In this document: positions 50,028 to 59,188 of the stretch, one piece after another
Position numbering within the stretch: the first letter of the stretch is position 1
Layout of the letters: every line of letters starts with the position of its first letter
Source: Streptomonospora alba
GTDB lineage: Bacteria > Actinomycetota > Actinomycetes > Streptosporangiales > Streptosporangiaceae
Assembly: GCF_000826685.1 (NCBI RefSeq)
Contig: NZ_JROO01000045.1
Coordinates: 62,001-126,000 of the forward strand
Length of the DNA stretch: 64,000 nt
Direction of reading: 5' to 3'
Notes under the pieces: model-generated
The model's input: the letters and a program-made list of their open reading frames with translations, nothing else
Database searches by the model: none
What the model was told of the DNA's origin: nothing
Made by a program: the position numbers and the translations under genes

Positions 50028-52574
50028 CTACCCGGCGGCCCGGGCGTCGCAGCGCTGGGCCTCCAGGGCCCGCCGCACGCCCGCCTGGCCCTCCACGAGC
50101 AGGCGGCGCAGCGCCGGCGCCGGGCTGTGCTTCTCGATGTACTCCTCGGTGCGGCGGACGGTCTCCTCCTCCACCAGGTGGCGCGGGTAGGCCATCTCCG
50201 CGAAGGTCTGCGCGAACTCGCCGGTCCACTCGCGCCAGGCCTGCTCCAGCAGGTCGAAGTAGCGGTCCACGTAGGGGCGGTACAGCTCGCGCTGGGAGGG
50301 CTCGGTGAACCCGGACAGGGTGGCGCGGAACTCGGCGTTGGCCATCTCGCCCGAGCGGATCCGGTCCCAGGCCTGGGCCTTGGCCTCGGACGTGGGGATG
50401 GCGGCGCGGCAGCCGGCGGCCTGGCGCTCACCGGTGGCGGTGGGGTCCAGGACCAGTTCGGCGGCGATCTCCTTCTCGCCGGCACGGCCCGCGGCCACCA
50501 GGCGGCGCAGCAGCGTCCAGCGCAGGTCGGTGTCGATGGTCAGTCCCTCGACCGTGATCGCGCCGTCCAGCAGCCCTTGCAGCAGCGAGAGGTGCTCGCC
50601 GCCGACGGCCGCCTCCGCGAACCCGTTGGCGTAGGCCAGCTGCAGGTCGCCGCCCGGCTCGGCCGAGGTGAGCAGGTCGCGCAGCCGCGCGGCCAGCAGG
50701 TCGAACCCGCTGTCGCGCCAGGCGGGGTCGGTGTAGGTGTGCAGCGCCGTGACGGCCTGGCGCAGCAGCGACTGCACCACCATCACGTCGCTGACGCCGC
50801 TCAGGCCCGAGGCCACCAGCCGCACGTAGTCGCGGGCGGCCATCTCGGCGTCGCGGGTCATGTCCCAGGCGGCGCCGAAGCTCAGGGCGCGCGGCAGGGA
50901 CTCGGCGATGTCGCCGGCACCTTCGACGACCGTGCGCAGCGACAGGTCGTCCAGGCGGATCTTGGTGAAGGTGAGGTCGTCGTCGTTGACCAGGACCAGG
51001 TCGGGCCGGGCCTTGCCGACCAGCTCCGGCACCTCGGTGCGCTCGCCCGAGACGTCCAGCTCGACGCGGTCGCGGCGGACGACGCCCTGCTCCGTGCGGT
51101 CGTAGAGCCCGACCGCCAGCCGGTGGGACCGCAGCGTGGGGTGCTCCTCGGCTGCCTCCTGGCGCACCGCGAAGGAGGTGAAGGCGCCGTCGGAGCCGAC
51201 CTCGAACTCCGGGCGCATGGTGTTGACACCGGCGGTCTCCAGCCATTCGCGCGACCACGTGGACAGGTCGCGCCCGGAAGCCTGCTCCAGATGGCGCAGC
51301 AGGTCCGACAGCTCGGTGTTGCCCCAGGCGTGCTCGGCGAAGTAGGCGCGGACTCCGGCGAAGAACGCGTCCTCGCCCACGTAGGCCACCAACTGCTTGA
51401 GCACCGATGCGCCCTTGGCGTAGGTGATGCCGTCGAAGTTGACCTCGACCGCCTGCATGTCGGCCATGTCGGCGGCGATGGGGTGGGTGGAGGGCAGCTG
51501 GTCCTGGCGAAGCGCCCAGGCCTTCTCGATGTTGGCGAAGGTGGTCCAGGCCTCGGTCCACTTGGTGGCGTTGACCTGGCAGTAGACGCTGGCGAAGGTC
51601 GCGAACGACTCGTTCAGCCACAGGTCGTCCCACCAGCGCATGGTGACCAGGTCGCCGAACCACATGTGCGCCATCTCGTGCAGGATGGTCTCCGCGCGGC
51701 GCTCGTAGCGGGCGTCGGTGACCCGGGAGCGGAAGACGTAGTCCTCCAGGAAGGTCACGGCGCCGGCGTTCTCCATCGCGCCGGCGTTGAACTCGGGCAC
51801 GAAGAGCTGGTCGTACTTGCCGAAGGGGTAACGCAGCCCGAACAGCCCGTGGTAGAAGTCGAAGCCCTGCTTGGTGACTTCGAGGATCGCGTCGGCGTCG
51901 AGGTGCTCGGCCAGCGAGGCCCGGCAGTACACGCCCAGCGGAATCCCGTCGTGCTCGTCGCGCACCACGTGGTACGGACCGGCGATCAGCGCCGTGATGT
52001 AGGTCGAGACCGGCTCGGTGGCGGGGAAGTGCCAGCGCGCCTTGGGGCCGGCCGGGTCCTCGACCGCTTCGCCGGCGACCTCGGGAGCGCTGTTGGAGAC
52101 CACCTCGAAGTCGGCGGGGGCGAAGACGGTGAGCTCGAAGGAGGCCTTGAGGTCGGGCTGGTCGAAGCAGGCGTACATGCGCTGCGCGTCGGCCGTCTCG
52201 AACTGGGTGTAGAGGTAGGTCCGGCCGTCGACCGGGTCGACGAAGCGGTGCAGGCCCTCGCCGGTGCGCATGAAGGCGGCCTCGGCCAGCACCCGCAGCT
52301 CGTTCCGGGCCTGCAGACCGCGCAGCCGGATCCTGCCGCCGTCGAAGACCTCGGCCGGGTCGAGCTCGGCGCCGTTGAGCACAACCGAGGTGACGCTGGG
52401 GGCGGTGAGGTCGACGAAGGTCTCGGCCCCCGGCTCGGCGCAGTCGAATCTGACCACCGTGCGGGACTCGAACGTCTGGTCGCTCCCGGTGAGGTCGAGC
52501 TCCACGGTGTAGGAGGAGACGCTCAGGATGCGAGCCCGCTCCTGCGCCTCCTCGCGTGTCAGATTGCCCGCCAC
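50028..52574 (-). CDS. pepN: Aminopeptidase N (M1 family)
   Basis: The 848-residue protein is an M1 metallopeptidase: GAMENAGAVTF (exopeptidase motif) near residue 265, the zinc site HEMAHMWFGD with the third ligand Glu in LNESFAT, and the downstream YAKGASVLKQL block with the catalytic tyrosine. It removes N-terminal residues from peptides in the cytoplasm. The GTG at 52574 has GGGAG about 7 nt upstream and starts at the usual NLTREEAQERA segment of actinobacterial PepN; the frame further upstream is Arg/Pro-rich and divergent-promoter sequence. Confidence 0.95.
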   Translation of the reverse strand: MAGNLTREEAQERARILSVSSYTVELDLTGSDQTFESRTVVRFDCAEPGAETFVDLTAPSVTSVVLNGAELDPAEVFDGGRIRLRGLQARNELRVLAEAAFMRTGEGLHRFVDPVDGRTYLYTQFETADAQRMYACFDQPDLKASFELTVFAPADFEVVSNSAPEVAGEAVEDPAGPKARWHFPATEPVSTYITALIAGPYHVVRDEHDGIPLGVYCRASLAEHLDADAILEVTKQGFDFYHGLFGLRYPFGKYDQLFVPEFNAGAMENAGAVTFLEDYVFRSRVTDARYERRAETILHEMAHMWFGDLVTMRWWDDLWLNESFATFASVYCQVNATKWTEAWTTFANIEKAWALRQDQLPSTHPIAADMADMQAVEVNFDGITYAKGASVLKQLVAYVGEDAFFAGVRAYFAEHAWGNTELSDLLRHLEQASGRDLSTWSREWLETAGVNTMRPEFEVGSDGAFTSFAVRQEAAEEHPTLRSHRLAVGLYDRTEQGVVRRDRVELDVSGERTEVPELVGKARPDLVLVNDDDLTFTKIRLDDLSLRTVVEGAGDIAESLPRALSFGAAWDMTRDAEMAARDYVRLVASGLSGVSDVMVVQSLLRQAVTALHTYTDPAWRDSGFDLLAARLRDLLTSAEPGGDLQLAYANGFAEAAVGGEHLSLLQGLLDGAITVEGLTIDTDLRWTLLRRLVAAGRAGEKEIAAELVLDPTATGERQAAGCRAAIPTSEAKAQAWDRIRSGEMANAEFRATLSGFTEPSQRELYRPYVDRYFDLLEQAWREWTGEFAQTFAEMAYPRHLVEEETVRRTEEYIEKHSPAPALRRLLVEGQAGVRRALEAQRCDARAAG

Positions 52575-52851
52575 GTCCGCTCCCTTCAGGCCGCCGTCGT
52601 CGCCGGCCGGAATCGCTGGTCCCCCTGGGCCCCCGTCGCGGATTCGCTGTGTCGCGCCGCAGCGCCGAATCGAGGGGTGCAAAGCTTGCCGCGTCCGATC
52701 CTGCCACGCTCGGCGGCGGAATGCTGAACCGGCGGCGGAGGTTGAAGCAGATTGCCGGCGGCCTTCCGGCGCGGGCCGCACCCCCGGCGCGGCGGGCGGC
52801 GGAGGCGGCCGGGACCACGAGGCTGCACGACGAGGTTGCGAGGAGATTGCA

Positions 52852-53493
52852 GTGGCTGATGGCGAACAGCGGGCGAGCGGCGAGACCGTCCCCGTCGACT
52901 TCTGGTTCGACCCCCTGTGCCCGTGGGCGTGGCTCACCTCGCGGTGGATGCTGGAGGTCGAGAAGGTGCGCCCCGTGCTGCCGCGCTGGCATGTGATGAG
53001 CCTGAGCGTGCTCAACGAGGGACGCGACCTCCCCGAGGAGTACCGCACGCTGATGCAGGAGGGCTGGGGGCCGGTGCGTATCTGCATCGCCGCCGAGCAG
53101 CGCTTCGGCCCGGATGTGCTCCTCCCGCTCTACACCGCGCTGGGCACCCGCTTCCACCACCGCAAGGAGCCGCGGGCGGCCGAAACCTACCGCGCCGCGC
53201 TGGCCGAGGCCGGGCTGCCCGAGGACCTGGCCGAGGCCGCGGAGTCCACCGACTACGACGAGGCGCTGCGCCGCTCCCACCACGACGGCATGGACCGCGT
53301 CGGCTACGAGGTGGGCACCCCGGTCATCTCGGTGGAGGGCGTGTCCTTCTTCGGCCCGGTGGTCACCCCCGCGCCCAAGGGCGAGGACGCCGGGCGGCTG
53401 TGGGACGGCGTGCTGCTGGTGGCCGGGACCGACGGCTTCTTCGAGCTCAAGCGCAGCCGCGACCGCAACCCCGTCTTCGACGCCGACGAGTAA
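52852..53493 (+). CDS. Rv2466c-like thioredoxin-fold oxidoreductase (DsbA family)
   Basis: The 213-residue protein follows mycobacterial Rv2466c along its length: VDFWFDPLCPWAW near residue 22, HVMSLSVLNEGRDLPEEY, GWGPVRICIAAEQ, SHHDGMDRVGYEVGTPVI. Rv2466c is a mycothiol-dependent reductase that uses a CPWC active site. Here the second cysteine is alanine (CPWA), so only a one-cysteine mechanism through mycothiol is possible. The GTG at 52852 has GAGGAG 8 nt upstream. It is divergent from pepN and followed by a terminator hairpin. Confidence 0.92.
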   Translation: MADGEQRASGETVPVDFWFDPLCPWAWLTSRWMLEVEKVRPVLPRWHVMSLSVLNEGRDLPEEYRTLMQEGWGPVRICIAAEQRFGPDVLLPLYTALGTRFHHRKEPRAAETYRAALAEAGLPEDLAEAAESTDYDEALRRSHHDGMDRVGYEVGTPVISVEGVSFFGPVVTPAPKGEDAGRLWDGVLLVAGTDGFFELKRSRDRNPVFDADE

Positions 53494-53513
53494 GGCGCCC
53501 GAGTACGGCGTCC

Positions 53514-53545
53514 GGGTGCTCGGGCCCGCCGGGGCCCGGGCACCC
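53514..53545 (+). terminator. Terminator after the Rv2466c-like gene
   Basis: GGGTGCTCGGGCCC (53514-53527) and GGGCCCGGGCACCC (53532-53545) pair with one T-G wobble over a 4-nt loop, 20 nt after the stop. Confidence 0.6.
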
Positions 53546-53627
53546 GGCTCCGCCGCCGCGGAACCCGCGGCGTCGCGGCGGCCCGACCCGACAGCAACCG
53601 ACGGAGAACGGACAGGAAGGCCTGGCG

Positions 53628-53783
53628 ATGAGCGGACCCGACGACGAGCGCGTGGTGGACCTGGGTGAGGACGAACTGGATGTGCTGCCCGACACGACTC
53701 GGGACGAGCACGGGCCCGGCTGGGGCGACGGTCCCGACGACAACACCGAGCGCCTGCTGGAGGAGCGTCCGCCGCACTGGTGA
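53628..53783 (+). CDS. 51-residue conserved-looking actinobacterial protein
   Basis: A 51-codon frame starts at an ATG with AGGAAGG 7-8 nt upstream. The product is strongly acidic, has no hydrophobic segment, and ends in RLLEERPPHW, an ending I associate with short Streptomyces and Nocardiopsis hypothetical proteins. Clear ribosome site and high third-position GC support coding. It lies 66 bp before the aldehyde dehydrogenase gene and may be co-transcribed. Function unknown. Confidence 0.7.
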   Translation: MSGPDDERVVDLGEDELDVLPDTTRDEHGPGWGDGPDDNTERLLEERPPHW

Positions 53784-53849
53784 AAGCACCGATGACGGAA
53801 CGGCTCGGGCGGCGGAGTAGTAGAACGGCGTTCTGGGAAAGTGGATGCC

Positions 53850-55277
53850 ATGCGATCCCTTTACCTGAACGGCGCCTGGACTCCTTCGGCCTCCAGCGGC
53901 GCCATCGACGTCATCAACCCGGCGACCGAGGAGGTCGTCGACGCGGTTCCGGCGGGCGACGCGAGCGACGTCGACCGGGCCGTCGCGGCGGCCCGTGAGG
54001 CGTTTCCCGCGTGGTCGGCACTGCCCTACACCGAACGGTGCGCGCACCTCGTCCGCGCCCTGGAGCTGCTGCAGGAGCGCGCCGACGGCGTCGCCCAGGC
54101 CGTCGCCACCGACATCGGCGCGCCGCTGAAGTTCGCGCAGAAGGTGCAGACCGGCTTCCCGCTGCTGATGTTCCACACCTTCCTGCAGCTGGTCGAGGCC
54201 CACGGCGAGCGGCTGTTCACCGGTGAGCAGGCGGGCGAGGGCGACTCCCTGGTCGTGCGTGAGCCCTACGGCGTGGTCGGCGCGATCACACCGTGGAACT
54301 ACCCGCTGCACCAGATCGTGCTCAAGGCCGTGCCGGCGCTGGCCGCGGGCAACACCTTCGTGCTCAAGCCCACCGAAGTCGCGCCGATGGCCGCCTACGC
54401 CCTCACCGAGGCCCTGCACGACGCCGGGCTGCCCGCGGGCGTGTTCAACCTCGTCTCGGGAACGGGCCCGGTCGTGGGCGAGGCCATCGCCGCGCACCCG
54501 CAGGTCGACATGGTCTCCTTCACCGGCTCGGGGCGGGCCGGCAAGCGGGTCAGCGAGGTCGCCGCGGCCACCGTGAAGAAGGTCGCCCTGGAGCTGGGCG
54601 GCAAGTCGCCCAACGTCATCCTGCCCGACGCCGACCTGGCCGCGGCGGTGAAGAACGGCGTGGCCGACGTCATGCGCAACACCGGGCAGAGCTGCGACGC
54701 GCTGAGCCGGATGATCGTGCCGCGCGAGCACTACGACGAGGCGGTCCGCATCGCCGCCGAGGCCGCGCAGAAGTACGCACCCGGCGACCCCTTCGAGGAC
54801 GGTGTGCGCATGGGCCCTGTCGTCTCCGCCGCCCAGCGCGACCGCGTGCGCGAGTACATCGAAGCGGGCGTCAAGGAGGGCGCACGGCTGGTCACCGGCG
54901 GCTCCGAGGCCCCCGAGGGCCGCGAGCGGGGCTACTTCGTGCGGCCCACCGTCTTCGCCGACGTCGACACCGGCATGCGCATCGCCCAGGAGGAGATCTT
55001 CGGCCCCGTCGTGGTGCTGATCGCCTACGACGGCGAGGACGACGCCGTGCGTCTCGCCAACGACACCGACTACGGGCTCTCCGGCGCCGTGTGGTCGGCC
55101 GACTCCGACCGCGCGCTCGCTGTGGCGCGGCGGCTGCGCACCGGGCAGGTCAAGATCAACGGTGCCGGCGTGGAGCCGCGGCTGCCTTTCGGCGGCTACA
55201 AGCAGTCGGGCGTGGGCCGCGAGTGGGGCCTCTTCGGCATCGAGGAGTTCTGCGAGGTCAAGGGCATCCAGAGGTGA
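53850..55277 (+). CDS. Aldehyde dehydrogenase
   Basis: The 475-residue protein is a complete NAD(P)-dependent aldehyde dehydrogenase: TPWNYPLHQI near residue 150, FTGSGRAGKRVSEV near 228, LELGGKSPNVI with the general-base Glu near 248, and GQSCDALSR with the catalytic Cys near 281. It oxidises aldehydes to acids; the substrate class is not clear. The ATG at 53850 has GGGAAAG about 9 nt upstream; a GTG three codons before is possible. Family members near it are often annotated as betaine- or semialdehyde-type. Confidence 0.93.
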   Translation: MRSLYLNGAWTPSASSGAIDVINPATEEVVDAVPAGDASDVDRAVAAAREAFPAWSALPYTERCAHLVRALELLQERADGVAQAVATDIGAPLKFAQKVQTGFPLLMFHTFLQLVEAHGERLFTGEQAGEGDSLVVREPYGVVGAITPWNYPLHQIVLKAVPALAAGNTFVLKPTEVAPMAAYALTEALHDAGLPAGVFNLVSGTGPVVGEAIAAHPQVDMVSFTGSGRAGKRVSEVAAATVKKVALELGGKSPNVILPDADLAAAVKNGVADVMRNTGQSCDALSRMIVPREHYDEAVRIAAEAAQKYAPGDPFEDGVRMGPVVSAAQRDRVREYIEAGVKEGARLVTGGSEAPEGRERGYFVRPTVFADVDTGMRIAQEEIFGPVVVLIAYDGEDDAVRLANDTDYGLSGAVWSADSDRALAVARRLRTGQVKINGAGVEPRLPFGGYKQSGVGREWGLFGIEEFCEVKGIQR

Positions 55278-55373
55278 CGCGGCCCCCGTACGGGGCGGTG
55301 GTGAGCGTATGGCACTATCAACAGCGGTGCGGAGGGCGCTGCGGGCGCCTCCGCGCCCTGTATCCGCTTACCC

Positions 55374-55550
55374 ATGACGAGGTGCGAGTTGAACAAGCTG
55401 ACTGAGTCGAAGGCCGGCCCGGTGCGCAAGGACATCGGAGCCATCGTCCTGGCCAACGTCATCGCCTTGGTGTCGCTGGTCCTCTTCGGCGCCATGGGGA
55501 TGGGCATCGCCACGATCGCCACCGGCGAGTCCCTGTTCCAGGGGCTGTGA
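55374..55550 (+). CDS. 58-residue single-helix membrane protein
   Basis: This short frame codes for a charged N-terminus (ELNKLTESKAGPVRKD), one hydrophobic helix near residues 24-47 with an AMGMGIATIATG end, and a 6-residue tail, so it predicts a small bitopic membrane protein. Third-position GC is high throughout. The ATG at 55374 has no clear site; a TTG at 55389 has GAGGTG close upstream and is the main alternative. No homologue is recognised. It lies between the aldehyde dehydrogenase and rpiB genes. Confidence 0.55.
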   Translation: MTRCELNKLTESKAGPVRKDIGAIVLANVIALVSLVLFGAMGMGIATIATGESLFQGL

Positions 55551-55638
55551 GCCGGGTCTCCCCGCTTCCCCCGGTGTCCGTACGCCCGTGCCCGGCTCCT
55601 GCGCCGGTGCGGGCGCCTTTCATGGGAAACTAGAACAC

Positions 55639-56115
55639 GTGCGTGTATACCTCGGCAGTGACCATGCGGGATTCGAGCTGAAGGAGCATCTCGTCGCCTG
55701 GCTCAAGGAGCAGGGCCACGAGGTGGTCGACGCCGGCCCGGCAGGCTACGACCCCGTCGACGACTACCCCCCGTTCGTGCTGCGCGCAGCCGAGGGGGCG
55801 GCCGCCGACACCGGCTCCCTGGGGCTGGTCATCGGCGGCTCGGGCAACGGCGAGCAGATCGCGGCCAACAAAGTCCCCGGCGTGCGCGCCGCGCTGGCCT
55901 GGAGCGAGGAGACCGCGCAGCTGGCGCGCCAGCACAACGACGCCAACGTGATCGCGCTCGGCGCCCGCATGCACACCCCGCAGGAGGCCGAGGAGTTCGT
56001 CGGGACCTTCCTGCGGACGCCCTTCAGCGGCGACGACCGCCACAGTCGGCGGATCGCCATGCTCGCCGCGTACGAGCGCTCGGGTGAGCTGCCGCCCCTG
56101 CCCGGCGGCGAGTGA
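55639..56115 (+). CDS. rpiB: Ribose-5-phosphate isomerase B
   Basis: The 158-residue protein starts RVYLGSDHAGFELKEHL, has the GGSGNGEQIAANK phosphate-binding loop near residue 70 and the ALGARMHTPQEAEEFV segment near 110, all standard for RpiB of the LacA/RpiB family. The actinobacterial type uses a glutamate base (GSGNGE). It interconverts ribose-5-phosphate and ribulose-5-phosphate in the pentose phosphate pathway. The GTG at 55639 gives the canonical N-terminus; the ribosome site is weak (GGGAAAC). Confidence 0.95.
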   Translation: MRVYLGSDHAGFELKEHLVAWLKEQGHEVVDAGPAGYDPVDDYPPFVLRAAEGAAADTGSLGLVIGGSGNGEQIAANKVPGVRAALAWSEETAQLARQHNDANVIALGARMHTPQEAEEFVGTFLRTPFSGDDRHSRRIAMLAAYERSGELPPLPGGE

Positions 56116-56150
56116 GCCCAGAGACCGGTACGGCACCGCCGAAAACGAGC

Positions 56151-56186
56151 GGCGGATCCGCGGCGCTGCCGGTGCGCGGATCCGCC
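56151..56186. terminator. Terminator after rpiB
   Basis: GGCGGATCCGCG (56151-56162) pairs perfectly with CGCGGATCCGCC (56175-56186) over a 12-nt loop, between convergent rpiB and the Eis-like gene. Each arm also contains a palindrome. Confidence 0.6.
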
Positions 56187-56346
56187 GGCCCACGAGCGCG
56201 TGCGGGCGGCGGTGCGTGCGCGCTCGCCGTCGGCGCTCTGCCGTGACGGTAATACGGATGACGAAGGCTGGAAAGCCCTCACTTCTCCCGAAAGCCCGCG
56301 CTGCGGACCGGTCCGCCCCCGACCGATCCGGTGCGGCGCCGCCCGG

Positions 56347-57621
56347 CTAGAAGATGTCGGCGCAGTGCGGCCGATCCGAGCGGTGCAGCGCGGTGTCGAG
56401 CCGCTGGACGGCGCCCGGTACAACCTCGCTGATCAACCCGGCCGCCAGGTAGCCCCCCAGCGGCGTGTCGCCCAGGTAGGCGGCGCCCAGGTGCGAGACG
56501 TCCAAGCTGATGTCGGGGGAGTCCTCGGTGGGCGTGCAGCGGGCGGCGTCGGTGTCGGCGCTCAGCCGCCACCGTCCCGCGTTCCAGGGGCAGTGGCGGT
56601 CGCTCACCTCGATCACCGTGTCCACCGGCGCGGCGTAGCTGCGCCTCTCCAGCGCGGCGGCCAGGTTCACCAGCCGCACCCACAGGTTGTCGTTGCGGAA
56701 CCGCCGCGCCCGGTAGGGGTCGGCCAGCAGATGGAACAGCGGGTCGTCGGTCGGCACCATGTCGTGGGTCACCCGGAACACCAGGTCGCGGGTGAGCACG
56801 TGCTCCCACAGCAGGGCGGCGGCCGCGGGTGCGGTGGCGTAGTGCTCCCGGACGTGCAGACTGCCCTCGGCGGTGCCGTGCTCGCTCCAGCGCTGCCGGG
56901 TGCGGTAGAGGACATAGCCCAGCGGGCCCGCGTCGTCCTCGGCGACCGCGCAGCGCAAGGGCCCCTGGCCGCCACGCTCCCCGGGCTCGTCGCGCAGCAC
57001 CTTGTTCCACCACGCCGCGTCGCGCTGGAACTCGCCGACGCGGTGCCCGGCGGCGGCACGGTGCACCTCCGCGAGTTCGCGGCGCGCCTCGTCGGCGCTT
57101 GTCAGCCGGAGCCGCAGCGCCGGGTCGCGCGGCGTGTCGGCCCGCAGCGCGACTTCGCGGGTATGCAGGTCGAGGTGCACCGCGGAGGCCGCGGGCCCGT
57201 AGCCGAAGCGGCCGTAGATTCCGCCCTCGGAGGCGAACAGCGCGGCGATGTCCTCTCCCCGGTCCCGGATGTCGGCGAGCTGCCGCCGCATCATCGCGCT
57301 CAGGACGCCGCGCCGGCGGTGCGAGGGCCATACCCCCACCCCTGTGACGCCTGCGACCGGGCGCGGGCCGCCGGGAAGCGTCATCGTGAAGGAGAAGGCG
57401 GACGTGCAGCCCACCGGCTGCCCTGCGTCGAACACCGCCAGAGTGCGGTCGCGCTCGAGGACCTCGCGTATCCGCTCCAGACTGGGCGAGGGGGCCAGCA
57501 GGGCCTCCCCGACGACTTCGGAGACCGCGGGCAGCTCGGGTTCCTCGGGGACCCGAACGTCCCAGTGCGCGCCGGGCGCCGGATCCGCCCGGTGGGCGGA
57601 GGATTCACGGGAGTAGGACAT
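56347..57621 (-). CDS. Eis-like GNAT acetyltransferase
   Basis: The 424-residue protein matches the Eis family: N-terminal GNAT half with TGVGVWPSHRRRGVLSAMM near residue 85 (acetyl-CoA loop), the FASEGGIYGRFGYGPA block near 115 carrying the tyrosine acid, then the second GNAT-like and C-terminal SCP2-like parts. It ends in the single phenylalanine whose carboxylate acts as base in Eis enzymes. These enzymes acetylate amino groups, including aminoglycosides in mycobacteria. The ATG at 57621 has AGGGGG very close; a GTG 6 codons upstream is possible. Confidence 0.9.
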   Translation of the reverse strand: MSYSRESSAHRADPAPGAHWDVRVPEEPELPAVSEVVGEALLAPSPSLERIREVLERDRTLAVFDAGQPVGCTSAFSFTMTLPGGPRPVAGVTGVGVWPSHRRRGVLSAMMRRQLADIRDRGEDIAALFASEGGIYGRFGYGPAASAVHLDLHTREVALRADTPRDPALRLRLTSADEARRELAEVHRAAAGHRVGEFQRDAAWWNKVLRDEPGERGGQGPLRCAVAEDDAGPLGYVLYRTRQRWSEHGTAEGSLHVREHYATAPAAAALLWEHVLTRDLVFRVTHDMVPTDDPLFHLLADPYRARRFRNDNLWVRLVNLAAALERRSYAAPVDTVIEVSDRHCPWNAGRWRLSADTDAARCTPTEDSPDISLDVSHLGAAYLGDTPLGGYLAAGLISEVVPGAVQRLDTALHRSDRPHCADIF

Positions 57622-57639
57622 GCCCCCTGTCTCTATCAC

Positions 57640-57923
57640 CGCGCTTCTCGCCGCGCGAGCGCTTTTCCCGTCACCTGTTGTGACCGGTCCGCAGCGCCCG
57701 TTCCCGCCGGTACCAGAACACCGGTGAGCGCGGGGCCGGACGGGACTTCGCGTACGCCCGGCGGAAGGACCGTCGCCGGCCGATTCCGGAGCGTGCGGGG
57801 TTGTCCCCGAAATCCGGAGTGTCAGCTGGGGGGATATCGGTTGGGCTCATTCCGGAGGCACGGGCGCTGGGACACCATGCGCGGCGTGCCGGGGTCAGCG
57901 GCGCGCGCTACAGTGCGGGCACG
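57640..57923. other. Divergent intergenic region between the Eis-like and SpoIIE-type genes
   Basis: About 300 bp with no credible gene. The only feature I can support is the TACAGT hexamer next to the phosphatase start. Nothing else structured was noticed. Confidence 0.5.
57909..57914 (+). promoter_or_regulatory. Candidate -10 for a near-leaderless phosphatase transcript
   Basis: TACAGT ends 9 nt before the ATG of the SpoIIE-type phosphatase gene, with no ribosome site between. Confidence 0.45.
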
Positions 57924-59027
57924 ATGAACGCCAAGCCCACCGCACGTCTCCTCCGCTATGCGCGCTCCCTGTGGCAGCGCGTGGCGGCGCTGCTCCGGCG
58001 CAAGGTGCTCTTCCGCTATCGGCTGGTGCTGATCACACTCGTGCTGCTGGCGGTGGGTATCGGCGTGGGTGGCGTCTGGGGCCCGCCCGGCTGGTTCCCG
58101 CCCAGCGCGATCATCGTCACGGTGGTCGCCGGCGGGCTGCTGCTCAAGCGCAAGAGCCTGGCGTTCCTGCTGGCCGTGGACGCCGCGGTACTGCTGTTCA
58201 CCGCCTTCAGGCTGGACTTCGCTCAGGTCGGCCCGGGCCTGCTGGTCACCATCGGTGCCACCGCGGTCGTGGCCTACCTGCTCTCGGGCGTGCGCGAGCG
58301 CCTGGGCATGCAAGGGCTCAGCGGCGAGCGGATGCTGCTGGAGCTGCGGGACCGCCTGCGCGCCCAGGGCAAGCTGCCCGACCTGCCGCACGGCTGGGGC
58401 GGCACCGCGGTGCTGCGCCAGGCCGGCGGATCCTCCTTCGGCGGCGACTTCGTCGTCTCCATGCGCCAGGACCACCGCCTGGAGGTCGCGGTGGTCGACG
58501 TCTCCGGCAAGGGCGTCGACGCCGGTACCCGCGCGCTGTTGCTCTCCGGGGCGTTCAGCGGCCTGATCTCCGCGGTGCCCAGCGGCGAGTTCCTGGCGCA
58601 CTGCAACGACCACCTCATCCGCACCGCCCTGGGCGAGGGCTTCGTGACAGCGGTGCACCTGAGCCTGGACCTGGAGAGCGGCGACTACCTCATCGCCTCG
58701 GCGGGCCATCCGCCCGCGGTGCAGTACGACTACGGCGCCGGCCGGTGGTCCTCCACCGAGGCCAAGGGCGTCGTGCTGGGCGTGATGCCCGAGATCCAGT
58801 ACACGCCCGTCAAGGGGCGGCTGCGCCCGGGCGACGCCATCATGCTCTACACCGACGGACTCATCGAGACCCCCGGCGAGGACCTGGACGCCGGGCTGGA
58901 GCGCCTGCTCACCGCCGCCGACACCGCCGCACTGGAGGGCTTCGGCGCGGGCGCGTACTCGATCGTCGACTCGCTGAGCAAGGGCAAGAACGACGACACC
59001 GCCCTCGTGGTCATCTGGCGCGACTGA
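57924..59027 (+). CDS. Membrane PP2C/SpoIIE-type serine phosphatase
   Basis: The 367-residue protein has three or four hydrophobic helices in its first 120 residues and a C-terminal SpoIIE/RsbU phosphatase domain: SFGGDFVVSM near residue 170, VVDVSGKGVDAGTRA near 190 with the metal aspartate, SAGHPPAVQYD near 260, YTDGLIETP near 310 and NDDTALVVI at the end. Such phosphatases dephosphorylate anti-anti-sigma factors. No PAS or GAF sensor is fused, so the membrane part is the likely input. No partner sigma-regulatory gene is adjacent. Confidence 0.9.
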   Translation: MNAKPTARLLRYARSLWQRVAALLRRKVLFRYRLVLITLVLLAVGIGVGGVWGPPGWFPPSAIIVTVVAGGLLLKRKSLAFLLAVDAAVLLFTAFRLDFAQVGPGLLVTIGATAVVAYLLSGVRERLGMQGLSGERMLLELRDRLRAQGKLPDLPHGWGGTAVLRQAGGSSFGGDFVVSMRQDHRLEVAVVDVSGKGVDAGTRALLLSGAFSGLISAVPSGEFLAHCNDHLIRTALGEGFVTAVHLSLDLESGDYLIASAGHPPAVQYDYGAGRWSSTEAKGVVLGVMPEIQYTPVKGRLRPGDAIMLYTDGLIETPGEDLDAGLERLLTAADTAALEGFGAGAYSIVDSLSKGKNDDTALVVIWRD

Positions 59028-59050
59028 GGCGGTGCGGCTGCCGCACCGCC
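59028..59050 (+). terminator. Terminator of the phosphatase gene
   Basis: GGCGGTGCGG (59028-59037) pairs perfectly with CCGCACCGCC (59041-59050) over CTG, beginning directly after the stop codon. Confidence 0.65.
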
Positions 59051-59188
59051 GCGTGACGTCCCCGGTGCCGCGCCTGTGGCGGTAGGGTCGTCCTGTTCCC
59101 CGGGCATACGAGTGGTGCCTCGTTGCCGTGTCCAGAGGCCCCCGCGCCCCAGCGGAGTTTTCGCGATCGTCAGGAGGGGGTGCTCAGC

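Noticed and set aside
59051-59188. Magnesium-sensing riboswitch (ykoK/M-box) upstream of mgtE
   Set aside because: The region is short and none of the conserved M-box segments was recognised.
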